In this document: positions 1-4,687 of the stretch, piece by piece
Layout: the number at the start of each line of letters is the position of its first letter
How positions within the stretch are numbered: the stretch's first letter is position 1
Source: an uncultured Lachnospiraceae bacterium
Lineage (GTDB): Bacteria; Bacillota; Clostridia; Lachnospirales; Lachnospiraceae
NCBI GenBank assembly: GCA_910578605.1
Contig: CAJTQG010000033.1
Location: 29,173-34,441 of the forward strand
Direction: 5' to 3'
Length of the DNA stretch: 5,269 bases
The notes under the pieces: model-generated
Seen by the model: only the letters and a program-made list of their open reading frames with translations
Databases searched by the model: none
What the model was told of the DNA's origin: nothing
Position numbers and translations under genes: made by a program

Positions 1-309
1 CCATGTTTGAAAAGGAACAAGAAAAATTGTTCCGCTTACAAAGGGTACCCCCAGCTTCCAAAATCTTTGTTTCACAAACTCTCTGTATGTTCGCCTTTTC
101 AGCCCATAGCGTGCGCTCATTCCGGCCAGCACAAAAAGCAAGGGCATAAACCATGGATTTATAAGTACAATAGCTGTGCTCAGTATTTTGTTTTCTCCAG
201 CCCATATATAAAACTTAGAACCAAAATCATTCCAAATCATAAAAGTATGTACCGGAAATAGCAGTAAAATTGTAAAATTCCGTATATTATCCATATAATG
301 CTTTCTCAA
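1..309 (-). CDS. Acyltransferase family 3 membrane protein, N-terminal part (runs off window)
   Basis: The frame is open from a TTG at 309 to base 1, giving 103 residues. The beginning reads MRKHYMDNIRNF, which fits the usual Arg-x-x-Tyr-x-Asp-Asn-x-Arg opening of acyltransferase-3 proteins. It is followed by a first membrane segment (about residues 12-27) with the family's conserved His at 21, a second (about 43-63), then a basic loop (R67, K71, R72, R73, R76) and the start of a third ending in VPF. These proteins are multi-pass membrane enzymes that transfer acyl groups to glycans or other surface molecules; the substrate here cannot be told. I prefer TTG309 over ATG294 because it keeps the Arg-His-Tyr opening; an in-frame TGA at 316-318 blocks anything longer. 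A GGAAGG lies 12 bases upstream, rather far. It sits 79 bases downstream of the S66 gene and is probably co-transcribed with it. Confidence 0.8.
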   Translation of the reverse strand, partial: MRKHYMDNIRNFTILLLFPVHTFMIWNDFGSKFYIWAGENKILSTAIVLINPWFMPLLFVLAGMSARYGLKRRTYREFVKQRFWKLGVPFVSGTIFLVPFQTW

Positions 310-388
310 TCTATCTCACAACCTTCCGTCCATGCCAAAATAAGCCCATAATTCCATCAACACTGTTTGAAAATGCCTGGCATACCAA

Positions 389-1261
389 TTATATTCTATT
401 CTCAATTCTCTTCTCAAACAACATTTCTGTGCCAATAATAATTGCTTTTGCATTGGTACCATGTCCTATATCCTTTGTCACGGCAATGGGCAAATGGTTT
501 CCCACTGCTCTTTTGACAAGAGTTACAACATCAGGATTACAAGCTTCCTCCTCCATCTGGGTAAACGTACCCAGTAGTATTCCTGCCGCTTTTTTGAAGG
601 CCCCTAACTGCTGCAGCTGACATAAATAAGTTTCTATTTGAGCAGTTTTTCCATGAAAACTTTCTAATAGCAATATTTTTTTATCTAAATCCGGCATATA
701 TTCTGTCCCAGCTAATTTTAAAAAGCAACGAATATTCCCACCCACTACAACCCCCTGCATAGCGCTGCCTTGAACAAATTCATAGCTTAGCTGCAATAAA
801 TCATTTCCATGATTGATTACCATATTTTCAAAATCTAATAGCTGCTGTTCCCTATTATCATAAATCAAATTTCTGATTTGATACAACACAGACTGTTTCC
901 CTGTTTTCGCATAGATGGCATTAAGAATAGCGGTGACATCGCTGTAACCCCATAATCTCCCATCACTTGTTTTTATTTGTTGGTAGTTTAAATAAGGCAA
1001 AATACCATTGGCAATATCCCCGCCGGAAATATCAAATATCTCTTTTATCTCTCTATCACAAAATAATTTCATCAGGGCGTCTGCACGCTGTGCTGCTGTT
1101 CCGCTAAACACACCTTCTTTTTCATAAATATAATCACTGAACACTGGTTTTAAGCCTATATCCGATAATACACCTTGTAACTCATTGATTTTTTCCCTGT
1201 AGCTTTTTCTCTGCCCATTGGAACAGCAGACAATTCCTACTTTTTGATTTATTAATTCCAT
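389..1261 (-). CDS. S66 family LD-carboxypeptidase/MccF-like protein lacking the catalytic serine
   Basis: Members of peptidase family S66 are cytoplasmic serine peptidases that trim murein tetrapeptides (LdcA) or inactivate microcin C-like compounds (MccF). The order of motifs is right for the family: ISGGD, then LPYLNY, GYSDVTAI, an LLLES strand with the Glu, and IGHG with the His near the C-terminus. Numbered from the longest ORF start (ATG 1285), the Glu is 208 and the His 275. The serine nucleophile expected in the GGYxSN/GGYGS turn is Ala92 here (GGDIAN), so only two of the three catalytic residues remain. The start at 1261 is chosen because GGAGGG lies just upstream; ATG 1285 has no ribosome binding site. 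This gives 290 residues, slightly short for the family. It could be an active variant with another mechanism or a non-hydrolytic binding protein; the sequence alone cannot decide. It follows GrpB by 76 bases. Confidence 0.85.
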   Translation of the reverse strand: MELINQKVGIVCCSNGQRKSYREKINELQGVLSDIGLKPVFSDYIYEKEGVFSGTAAQRADALMKLFCDREIKEIFDISGGDIANGILPYLNYQQIKTSDGRLWGYSDVTAILNAIYAKTGKQSVLYQIRNLIYDNREQQLLDFENMVINHGNDLLQLSYEFVQGSAMQGVVVGGNIRCFLKLAGTEYMPDLDKKILLLESFHGKTAQIETYLCQLQQLGAFKKAAGILLGTFTQMEEEACNPDVVTLVKRAVGNHLPIAVTKDIGHGTNAKAIIIGTEMLFEKRIENRI

Positions 1262-1265
1262 AGAA

Positions 1266-1271
1266 CCCTCC
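1266..1271 (-). promoter_or_regulatory. Ribosome binding site fixing the S66 gene start at 1261
   Basis: GGAGGG on the minus strand, 4 bases before ATG 1261. The two upstream in-frame ATGs (1285 and 1273) have no comparable purine tract in front of them, so the shorter 290-residue product is the likelier one. Confidence 0.75.
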
Positions 1272-1337
1272 ATTGACTCCAACATTTAGCCAAATAAAAA
1301 TTTCCATATTTCACCGCCTAGCAAAATAACAGATACA

Positions 1338-1889
1338 TTATTTTTTCTTTGCTTCATTTGTATATTTTGAAATAAACTCTGTTTTTTCATCTGTATATCT
1401 ATCTCGATTATGTTGATACAGCTTCCATAAATTCAATTTCAGTTTTTCATATTCCTTCGCCACATTCGGGTGACGGATAAGATAATCCCTAAAATACAAT
1501 TCATCATGATCCCCAGCATATCTCAAGTGTAAATGATACACTTTTTCGGCAAATCCATTTTCCGTATATCCTCTATTAAAGGACATTTTGTACTTGCTCT
1601 CACTCATACATAAGTATCCATTACAAATAAGCAGTTCTTTTATAGAGTCCATATGGCACTCCTTTGAAATTTCCACAAGAATATCAACAATTGGCTTCGC
1701 CCATATCCCATCAACCGCTGTACTTCCAATATGATTGATTCCAACAATCTGATTCATAGGTAGAATAGCTTCTAATCTATTGCGTTCCTCATGAAACCAA
1801 TCTTTCCAGTAACTTTTATGTTCCGTCAGAACAATTGGAAATAACTCCCACAATTCTTCTAAACTCATTTCCGATAATTTCTTTGACAC
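1338..1889 (-). CDS. GrpB family (UPF0157) nucleotidyltransferase-fold protein
   Basis: The 183-residue product carries the GrpB signature: NHIGSTAVDG (52-61) followed by AKPIVDI (64-70), then HLHLR (119-123) and FRDYL (133-137) with the RHP and LK elements of the C-terminal helix region. The Gly-Ser pair (55-56) and Asp69 match the polymerase-beta-type nucleotidyltransferase core to which GrpB proteins are related. The cellular substrate of this family is not well established, so no reaction is claimed. The length is full for the family. Translation starts at GTG 1889, with AAGAGG 7 bases upstream; that binding site is formed by the last sense codons of the GNAT stub, whose TAA ends 4 bases before the GTG. 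This arrangement suggests translational coupling to the stub. The S66 gene follows downstream on the same strand. Confidence 0.9.
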   Translation of the reverse strand: MSKKLSEMSLEELWELFPIVLTEHKSYWKDWFHEERNRLEAILPMNQIVGINHIGSTAVDGIWAKPIVDILVEISKECHMDSIKELLICNGYLCMSESKYKMSFNRGYTENGFAEKVYHLHLRYAGDHDELYFRDYLIRHPNVAKEYEKLKLNLWKLYQHNRDRYTDEKTEFISKYTNEAKKK

Positions 1890-1893
1890 AGCT

Positions 1894-2058
1894 TTACCTC
1901 TTACGACCTTCTATGTCATACCTGTCATCTATGATATTTGCATTGATTGGAAACGCACCAAATCGTTCCCCTCCCCATTTTTGAAAAACACTTTCATCTT
2001 TTATCCAATCTGCTATTTTCTGCGAATCGCAACTCTTATATGGTCTTAATCTCAACAT
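1894..2058 (-). pseudogene. Truncated GNAT acetyltransferase, 54-residue N-terminal stub
   Basis: A 55-codon frame runs from ATG 2058 to TAA 1894-1896, with AAGGAG 7 bases before the start. Its opening, MLRLRPYKSCDSQKIADWI, followed by KDESVFQKWGGERFGAFPI, matches the first strand and helices of a GNAT subfamily common in Clostridia (pattern LRPYxxCDxxxIxxWIKDExxFxxW). Homology-like sequence ends around residue 46; the acetyl-CoA motif (Q/RxxGxG/A) and all later GNAT strands are missing, since full proteins run to about 140-180 residues. It is therefore read as a decay or deletion remnant with no acetyltransferase activity. The ribosome binding site and frame are intact, so it is probably still translated and may serve to couple translation of the GrpB gene 4 bases downstream. 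A dedicated short leader ORF is the alternative, less likely given the GNAT resemblance. Confidence 0.7.
1897..1902 (-). promoter_or_regulatory. GrpB ribosome binding site embedded in the GNAT stub
   Basis: AAGAGG, 7 bases before GTG 1889. It is made of the last two sense codons (Lys-Arg) of the GNAT stub, so ribosomes ending on the stub finish on top of it. It supports the GTG start over the downstream in-frame ATG that gives MSLEEL. Confidence 0.65.
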
Positions 2059-2160
2059 TTTTCAGCTCCTTCTGCAATGATAACCTAGATTTCTTTATAA
2101 CCGCTAAAACTAATAAACCCGCTCCCATATGTCCAGCATTGAAATGATATGGCATAAATA

Positions 2161-2190
2161 AATCTACCTGTTAACTAAATGATATTTCAA
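2161..2190 (-). promoter_or_regulatory. Candidate promoter of the minus-strand GNAT stub-GrpB-S66-acyltransferase run
   Basis: Minus strand TTGAAA (2185-2190) and TAGATT (2161-2166) separated by 18 bases. The -35 box is good and the -10 box matches TATAAT at four of six positions. It lies just beyond the ASCH terminator and about 100 bases before ATG 2058, the position expected for a new transcription unit. Confidence 0.4.
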
Positions 2191-2231
2191 CCAAACAGTG
2201 TCTTTACTTCAATGTCACAAACCTTTTGATT

Positions 2232-2263
2232 AAAAAAAATTTGCACCATACCATTAGGTACAA
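2232..2263 (-). terminator. Intrinsic terminator of the ASCH gene
   Basis: Read on the minus strand, TTGTACC (2257-2263) pairs with GGTGCAA (2241-2247), a 7-base-pair stem with one G-U pair and a 9-base loop, followed after one A by eight consecutive T (2232-2239). It begins 6 bases past the ASCH stop codon. This is a standard Rho-independent terminator and separates the ASCH gene from the minus-strand genes further down. Confidence 0.8.
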
Positions 2264-2268
2264 TTTTA

Positions 2269-2703
2269 TCACTTTGCATAGACCAATTCAAATTGTTCAC
2301 ATACCACTAACATATTTTCATCAAAAGTCATCTCTTTTTTCTCTAAACATTTTTCAAAAAATGTTTTATGAATTTTTCTCCATGTTTCCAATTTTCTGTC
2401 ACTCTCACCTTCCCAGTAAGCATGTTCTTCTGTAACTTCATTAAATGGCACTATTTCTATTTTTGTAGTTTTAATAACACACTTTGCATTACCATTATTA
2501 TCTACAATCACACTATAAGTTCCGGCCTCTGGAAGTGGTTCATTTTCATATAATATATACAGCGATGATGTTGCTGTTTTAATTTCTTTTATTACAAGAT
2601 TTGTCAGCATTTCCCCATTATCTCCAAATGCCCATACATCAAATTTATCGCATTCAATATTGTATTTTCTTGTAAATTCACTCCACAATTTTTCTGAATC
2701 CAT
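2269..2703 (-). CDS. ASCH domain-containing protein
   Basis: The product from ATG 2703 is 144 residues, typical of bacterial single-domain ASCH proteins. Recognisable elements, in order: WSEF and a DVWAFGDNGEM segment (22-32), the KEIKTATSSL stretch (39-48) corresponding to the ASCH G-x-K-x-x-T motif with K42 and T45, a strand pair with VIKTTKIEIVPFNEV (76-90), the acidic EGE (98-100) followed by W108 and H112, and a final strand ending FELVY. ASCH proteins have a PUA-like RNA-binding fold; some members hydrolyse RNA or N4-acetylcytidine, but the activity of this subgroup is not established, so no reaction is given. ATG 2703 is preferred to ATG 2727 because AAAGGAG lies 6 bases before it. The gene stands alone, with a consensus promoter upstream and a terminator directly downstream. 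Confidence 0.88.
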   Translation of the reverse strand: MDSEKLWSEFTRKYNIECDKFDVWAFGDNGEMLTNLVIKEIKTATSSLYILYENEPLPEAGTYSVIVDNNGNAKCVIKTTKIEIVPFNEVTEEHAYWEGESDRKLETWRKIHKTFFEKCLEKKEMTFDENMLVVCEQFELVYAK

Positions 2704-2709
2704 ATTTTT

Positions 2710-2716
2710 CTCCTTT
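2710..2716 (-). promoter_or_regulatory. Ribosome binding site fixing the ASCH start at 2703
   Basis: AAAGGAG on the minus strand, 6 bases before ATG 2703. The earlier in-frame ATG at 2727 lacks such a site and would add only eight non-family residues (MGNRKEKN). Confidence 0.75.
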
Positions 2717-2781
2717 CTGTTTCCCATTTAACTTTTTACATAATATTCATTTATTTATATTCGACTAATCCTCCAAAACTA

Positions 2782-2796
2782 ATGCTTTATAAGCAT
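2782..2796. repeat. 15-bp palindrome at the predicted ASCH transcription start
   Basis: Perfect inverted repeat ATGCTT-TAT-AAGCAT, 6-base arms and a 3-base centre. The -10 box of the ASCH promoter ends at 2799, so the expected start point (about 2791-2793) falls inside the palindrome. That is a usual place for a repressor operator; a short 5' hairpin in the mRNA is the other reading. Which protein would bind is unknown. Confidence 0.5.
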
Positions 2797-2798
2797 CC

Positions 2799-2827
2799 AT
2801 TATATCATTGTATCTAACACATTTCAA
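2799..2827 (-). promoter_or_regulatory. Strong sigma-A-type promoter of the ASCH gene
   Basis: Minus strand TTGAAA (2822-2827), 17-base spacer, TATAAT (2799-2804): the -10 box is perfect and the -35 box matches TTGACA at five of six positions. It would give a leader of about 90 bases before ATG 2703. Confidence 0.75.
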
Positions 2828-2842
2828 TCAAACACATTTCAA
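2816..2842. repeat. 12-bp direct repeat overlapping the ASCH -35 box
   Basis: AACACATTTCAA occurs at 2816-2827 and again at 2831-2842, separated by TCA, so the unit repeats every 15 bases. The first copy contains the -35 hexamer of the minus-strand promoter and the second lies just upstream of it. This could be a tandem regulator binding site or a chance/replication-slippage duplication. Confidence 0.55.
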
Positions 2843-2880
2843 CAATACAGGTTATCCCAACCACTCACGTCCCACATTTC

Positions 2881-3105
2881 TTATCCCTCCAACAATTTTT
2901 CTATTTTCCATTTCTGCCCCTTCAAATCCTTCTGCTTTTCATACAGATTATTACACTCTTTATAGAGCTCTTTTATGCTTCCTATCTGCACCCTTACTCC
3001 CTCTCTGCAATCCGACTCCAGCTTTTCAACTTGAAAATATGGCTGTTTCGTTGTATGATATTTCAAAATGAACACGGTCACATATAGGAATTTATGGAGG
3101 AACAA
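2881..3105 (-). pseudogene. Unrecognised small helical ORF, probably a 3' gene remnant
   Basis: A 74-codon frame from TTG 3105 to TAA 2881-2883. I do not recognise the family. From about base 3065 downward the sequence looks protein-like: charged, Leu/Ile-spaced helical stretches such as VEKLESDCREG, SIKELYKECNNLYEKQ and KWKIEKLLEG. The first 14 residues are antisense to the leader and ribosome binding site of the phosphorylase gene and are probably not original coding sequence. The TAA is followed 3 bases later by ATG 2877 with a perfect GGAGGG 7 bases ahead, opening a frame MWDVSGWDN that stops after 12 codons at 2839. A stop-SD-start junction of this sort suggests the 3' end of one gene and the 5' end of the next from a decayed operon. 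Short intact genes remain possible but have no promoter that I can see. Confidence 0.35.
3031..3059 (+). promoter_or_regulatory. Promoter of the nucleoside phosphorylase gene
   Basis: TTGAAA (3031-3036), 17-base spacer, TATGAT (3054-3059): each box matches consensus at five of six positions with ideal spacing. Transcription would start near 3066, leaving a leader of about 45 bases before ATG 3111. TTTCAA at 3061-3066 is the inverse of the -35 hexamer, so the promoter is framed by TTGAAA/TTTCAA, a possible but unproven operator. Confidence 0.65.
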
Positions 3106-3110
3106 ATATT

Positions 3111-3872
3111 ATGATTTCGGAAAGCAAATATCCAATATTAGAGTTTGATGATAACAAAACTGCAAAATTAAATCCATCATCTTTTGTAGACCAATTGTTT
3201 GAAACAGACAAATTAATTATTACTTTTTTTCCCGAGGTTATGGATAAATTAGTAGACGAAGGCAAGATTATGCCTGAAAGAACGATTGGTGGTGAGAACC
3301 CTGTTTTAATATATCGCTTTTTAGACGATGACATTCTGATTACATTGGGTCAGGTAGGATGTCCAGCTTGTGCAGGAAATTTGGATCTATTTAATGCTAT
3401 GGGTATTACCAAGGTTATGTTCTGTGGCGGCGGTGGAGTTCTCGACAAAAACATCCAAGTGGGTCAGATACTTGTTGTGGACGGAGCAATCAGGGATGAG
3501 GGTTTTTCATACCATTACATAGAACCTTCAAAATATATCTTTACAAATCCAGAAACCACTGAAAAAATCACAAAGTATTTAGAAAATAATTCTATTTCAT
3601 ACATTCGAGGATTGACTTGGACAACAGATGCAATATTCAGAGAAACTGCTGACAAAATAGCACGGCGAAAAGAAGAAGGTGCGAAGATTGTGGAAATGGA
3701 GCAGGCAGGGTGTATTGCCGTTTCACAATTCAGAGGTTTTGAATATGGAGCGTTGATATATGGCGGAGATGATGTTTCGCAGGACGAATGGAGCAATAGG
3801 GAATGGCGCAGCCGAGAAGGAATTCGCTATGACCTTGTGACGCTTTGTAAAAAGCTTGTTGGAATATTATAG
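3111..3872 (+). CDS. Nucleoside phosphorylase, PNP/UDP (NP-I) family
   Basis: The 253-residue product has the length and motif order of uridine/purine nucleoside phosphorylases of the NP-I family, which split nucleosides with phosphate into base and ribose-1-phosphate in cytoplasmic salvage. Visible elements are a Gly-rich stretch CGGGGVL (105-111), VDGAIRDEG (123-131), which is the characteristic ribose/base-pocket segment followed by SYHY (133-136), TTDAIFRET (171-179), and VEMEQAG (194-200), the Met-Glu signature that contacts ribose. GGDDVS (218-223) comes near the C-terminus. Uridine phosphorylase-like specificity is suggested by GAIRDEGxSYHY, but the substrate is not certain. GGAGG lies 10 bases before ATG 3111. 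The gene has its own promoter, is divergent from ASCH, and has no terminator after its TAG; an antisense recombinase remnant begins 2 bases beyond, so the native downstream sequence seems to have been replaced. Confidence 0.9.
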   Translation: MISESKYPILEFDDNKTAKLNPSSFVDQLFETDKLIITFFPEVMDKLVDEGKIMPERTIGGENPVLIYRFLDDDILITLGQVGCPACAGNLDLFNAMGITKVMFCGGGGVLDKNIQVGQILVVDGAIRDEGFSYHYIEPSKYIFTNPETTEKITKYLENNSISYIRGLTWTTDAIFRETADKIARRKEEGAKIVEMEQAGCIAVSQFRGFEYGALIYGGDDVSQDEWSNREWRSREGIRYDLVTLCKKLVGIL

Positions 3873-3874
3873 CA

Positions 3875-3997
3875 TCATTTGGGCAAACCGTTGCCTGCCA
3901 CCTTATCCAAGAGCCTTGCGGAAGTCCGCTTTGCCTCCCTTGTGGCATGTGCATACACATTCATTGTGGTACTTATGTCAATACCCAGCGTTTCAAG
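3875..3997 (-). pseudogene. Tyrosine recombinase (integrase) C-terminal remnant
   Basis: The minus-strand frame ending at TGA 3875-3877 contains LETLGIDISTTMNVYAHAT followed by REAKRTSARLLDKV, the C-terminal active-site region of phage/ICE tyrosine recombinases. Intact relatives read LGHSDISTTMxxYxH; here the GHSD step is shortened to GID, losing the conserved His, while the nucleophile Tyr (codon 3953-3955) is kept. The DNA-binding domains and the Arg/His parts of the catalytic core are absent; further upstream the same frame no longer looks like an integrase. It is a non-functional scrap of a mobile element. The stretch is clearly richer in G+C than its surroundings: 41 of 70 bases at 3881-3950, against 19 of 70 at 3111-3180 in the phosphorylase gene. 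This supports transfer from elsewhere. Confidence 0.75.
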
Positions 3998-4011
3998 ACA
4001 ACCGTCTGGTC

Positions 4012-4116
4012 TTAAACATAAAAAGAAATTTCGTTGTAGTCCACCGGAATGTCCTTCGTATTCTCCAAGCTGTAGATGCAAAAGAAATTGTCAGGTAGAT
4101 TCATAGAAATTTCATG
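4012..4116 (-). other. Unrecognised antisense coding fragment beside the integrase remnant
   Basis: The minus-strand frame ending at TAA 4012-4014 reads HEISMNLPDNFFCIYSLEN and then TKDIPVDYNEISFYV. Many codons end in C or G (GAC, TTC, TGC, ATC, TAC, AGC, ACG, CCG, GTG), unlike the A/T-ending codons of the neighbouring genes but like the adjacent integrase scrap. I cannot name a family. It may be the C-terminal end of another gene of the same mobile element. It overlaps antisense with the plus-strand tail at 4076-4177, so at most one of the two is genuine in the shared part. Confidence 0.3.
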
Positions 4117-4177
4117 GGCAGGGAATTGGGAAAAAATGGTTGATTCAGCAATAAAAGCTTTGGTGGCAGAGGATTGA
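4076..4177 (+). pseudogene. C-terminal remnant of an unidentified gene upstream of the GNAT-MBL pair
   Basis: A plus-strand frame from ATG 4076 to TGA 4175-4177 gives 33 residues; the part RFIEISWAGNWEKM-VDSAIKALVAED reads like the end of a globular protein and uses A/T-ending codons like the neighbouring chromosomal genes. There is no ribosome binding site before ATG 4076, so this is more likely a tail than a small gene. Its stop lies 24 bases before the GNAT start, a normal operon gap, which suggests it was once the gene preceding the GNAT-MBL pair and lost its 5' part when the recombinase-bearing DNA came in or was deleted. The family is not recognised. Confidence 0.4.
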
Positions 4178-4201
4178 TTTAATTTAACATGGAGGCTGTA
4201 T

Positions 4202-4687
4202 ATGGAAGTAACATTATTAAGGGCAGATCTTGGCAACGCAAAAGAACTACATGCTATGCAGGTTGAAGCTTTCAAAGAATTATTGGAAAAATATCAGGAT
4301 TACGATACAAATCCAGGAAACGAGAACGTGGAAAAAGTAGAAACACGCTTGAAACAGGACTTTACATTTTACTATTTTATCTGTATCGGGCAGCAAAAAG
4401 CAGGAGCTATCCGTATTATTGACAAAAAGGAAAACGGAAAAAACAAAAGAATTTCCCCAATATTTATATTGCCGGATTTTCAAGGGAAAGGCATTGCACA
4501 GAAAGCAATCCGGCTGTGTGAAGAAATACATGGAGACGATAATTGGGAGCTGGACACAATTTTGCAGGAATCTAAAAATTGTCATCTTTATGAAAAAATG
4601 GGGTATCGCCAAACAGGTAAAACAAAGGTCGTTAACGAAAGACTTACATTAACATTTTATGAAAAGAGGGAGGCAGACATAACATGA
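4202..4687 (+). CDS. GNAT family N-acetyltransferase
   Basis: The 161-residue protein has the full GNAT layout: strand 1 MEVTLLRA followed by a helix with LHAMQVEAF (17-24), a central strand with KAGAIRII (66-73), the SPIFILPDFQGKGIAQKAI stretch (85-103) in which QGKGIA is the acetyl-CoA pyrophosphate-binding motif (Q/RxxGxG/A), and the late YEKMGYR (130-136) typical of the family's C-terminal helix-strand. It should transfer an acetyl group from acetyl-CoA to an amine; the substrate cannot be read from sequence. GGAGG lies 6 bases before ATG 4202. Its TGA overlaps the ATG of the MBL gene (ATGA), so the two are translationally coupled and probably work in one process. The truncated GNAT at 1894-2058 belongs to a different subfamily. 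No convincing promoter is seen directly upstream. Confidence 0.9.
   Translation: MEVTLLRADLGNAKELHAMQVEAFKELLEKYQDYDTNPGNENVEKVETRLKQDFTFYYFICIGQQKAGAIRIIDKKENGKNKRISPIFILPDFQGKGIAQKAIRLCEEIHGDDNWELDTILQESKNCHLYEKMGYRQTGKTKVVNERLTLTFYEKREADIT

Noticed and set aside
7..261. 84-residue plus-strand ORF
   Set aside because: It is antisense to the acyltransferase-3 gene, whose minus-strand frame shows membrane segments and family motifs; the plus-strand product has no protein-like features.
316..357. Short minus-strand ORF (MELWAYFGMDGRL) between the S66 and acyltransferase genes
   Set aside because: Only 13 residues, no ribosome binding site, and no recognisable role; the longer open frame overlapping the S66 3' end gives no family resemblance.
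373..383. ATGCC-T-GGCAT palindrome after the S66 stop, as a terminator
   Set aside because: The one-base centre cannot form a loop and no long T run follows on either strand.
2036..2155. 39-codon minus-strand ORF upstream of the GNAT stub
   Set aside because: Weak ribosome binding site, start codon at the predicted transcription start, overlap with the stub's start, and no recognised family.
2187..2279. 30-codon minus-strand ORF overlapping the ASCH stop
   Set aside because: It is explained by the terminator hairpin and T run, and has no ribosome binding site.
3882..3895. GGCAA-ACCG-TTGCC hairpin after the phosphorylase gene, as its terminator
   Set aside because: The stem has five pairs with no T run on either strand, and it lies inside the integrase remnant coding sequence.
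4280..4652. Minus-strand 110-residue ORF and plus-strand 77-residue ORF within the GNAT gene
   Set aside because: Both are out-of-frame shadows of the 161-residue GNAT protein, which has the complete acetyl-CoA motif and a proper ribosome binding site.
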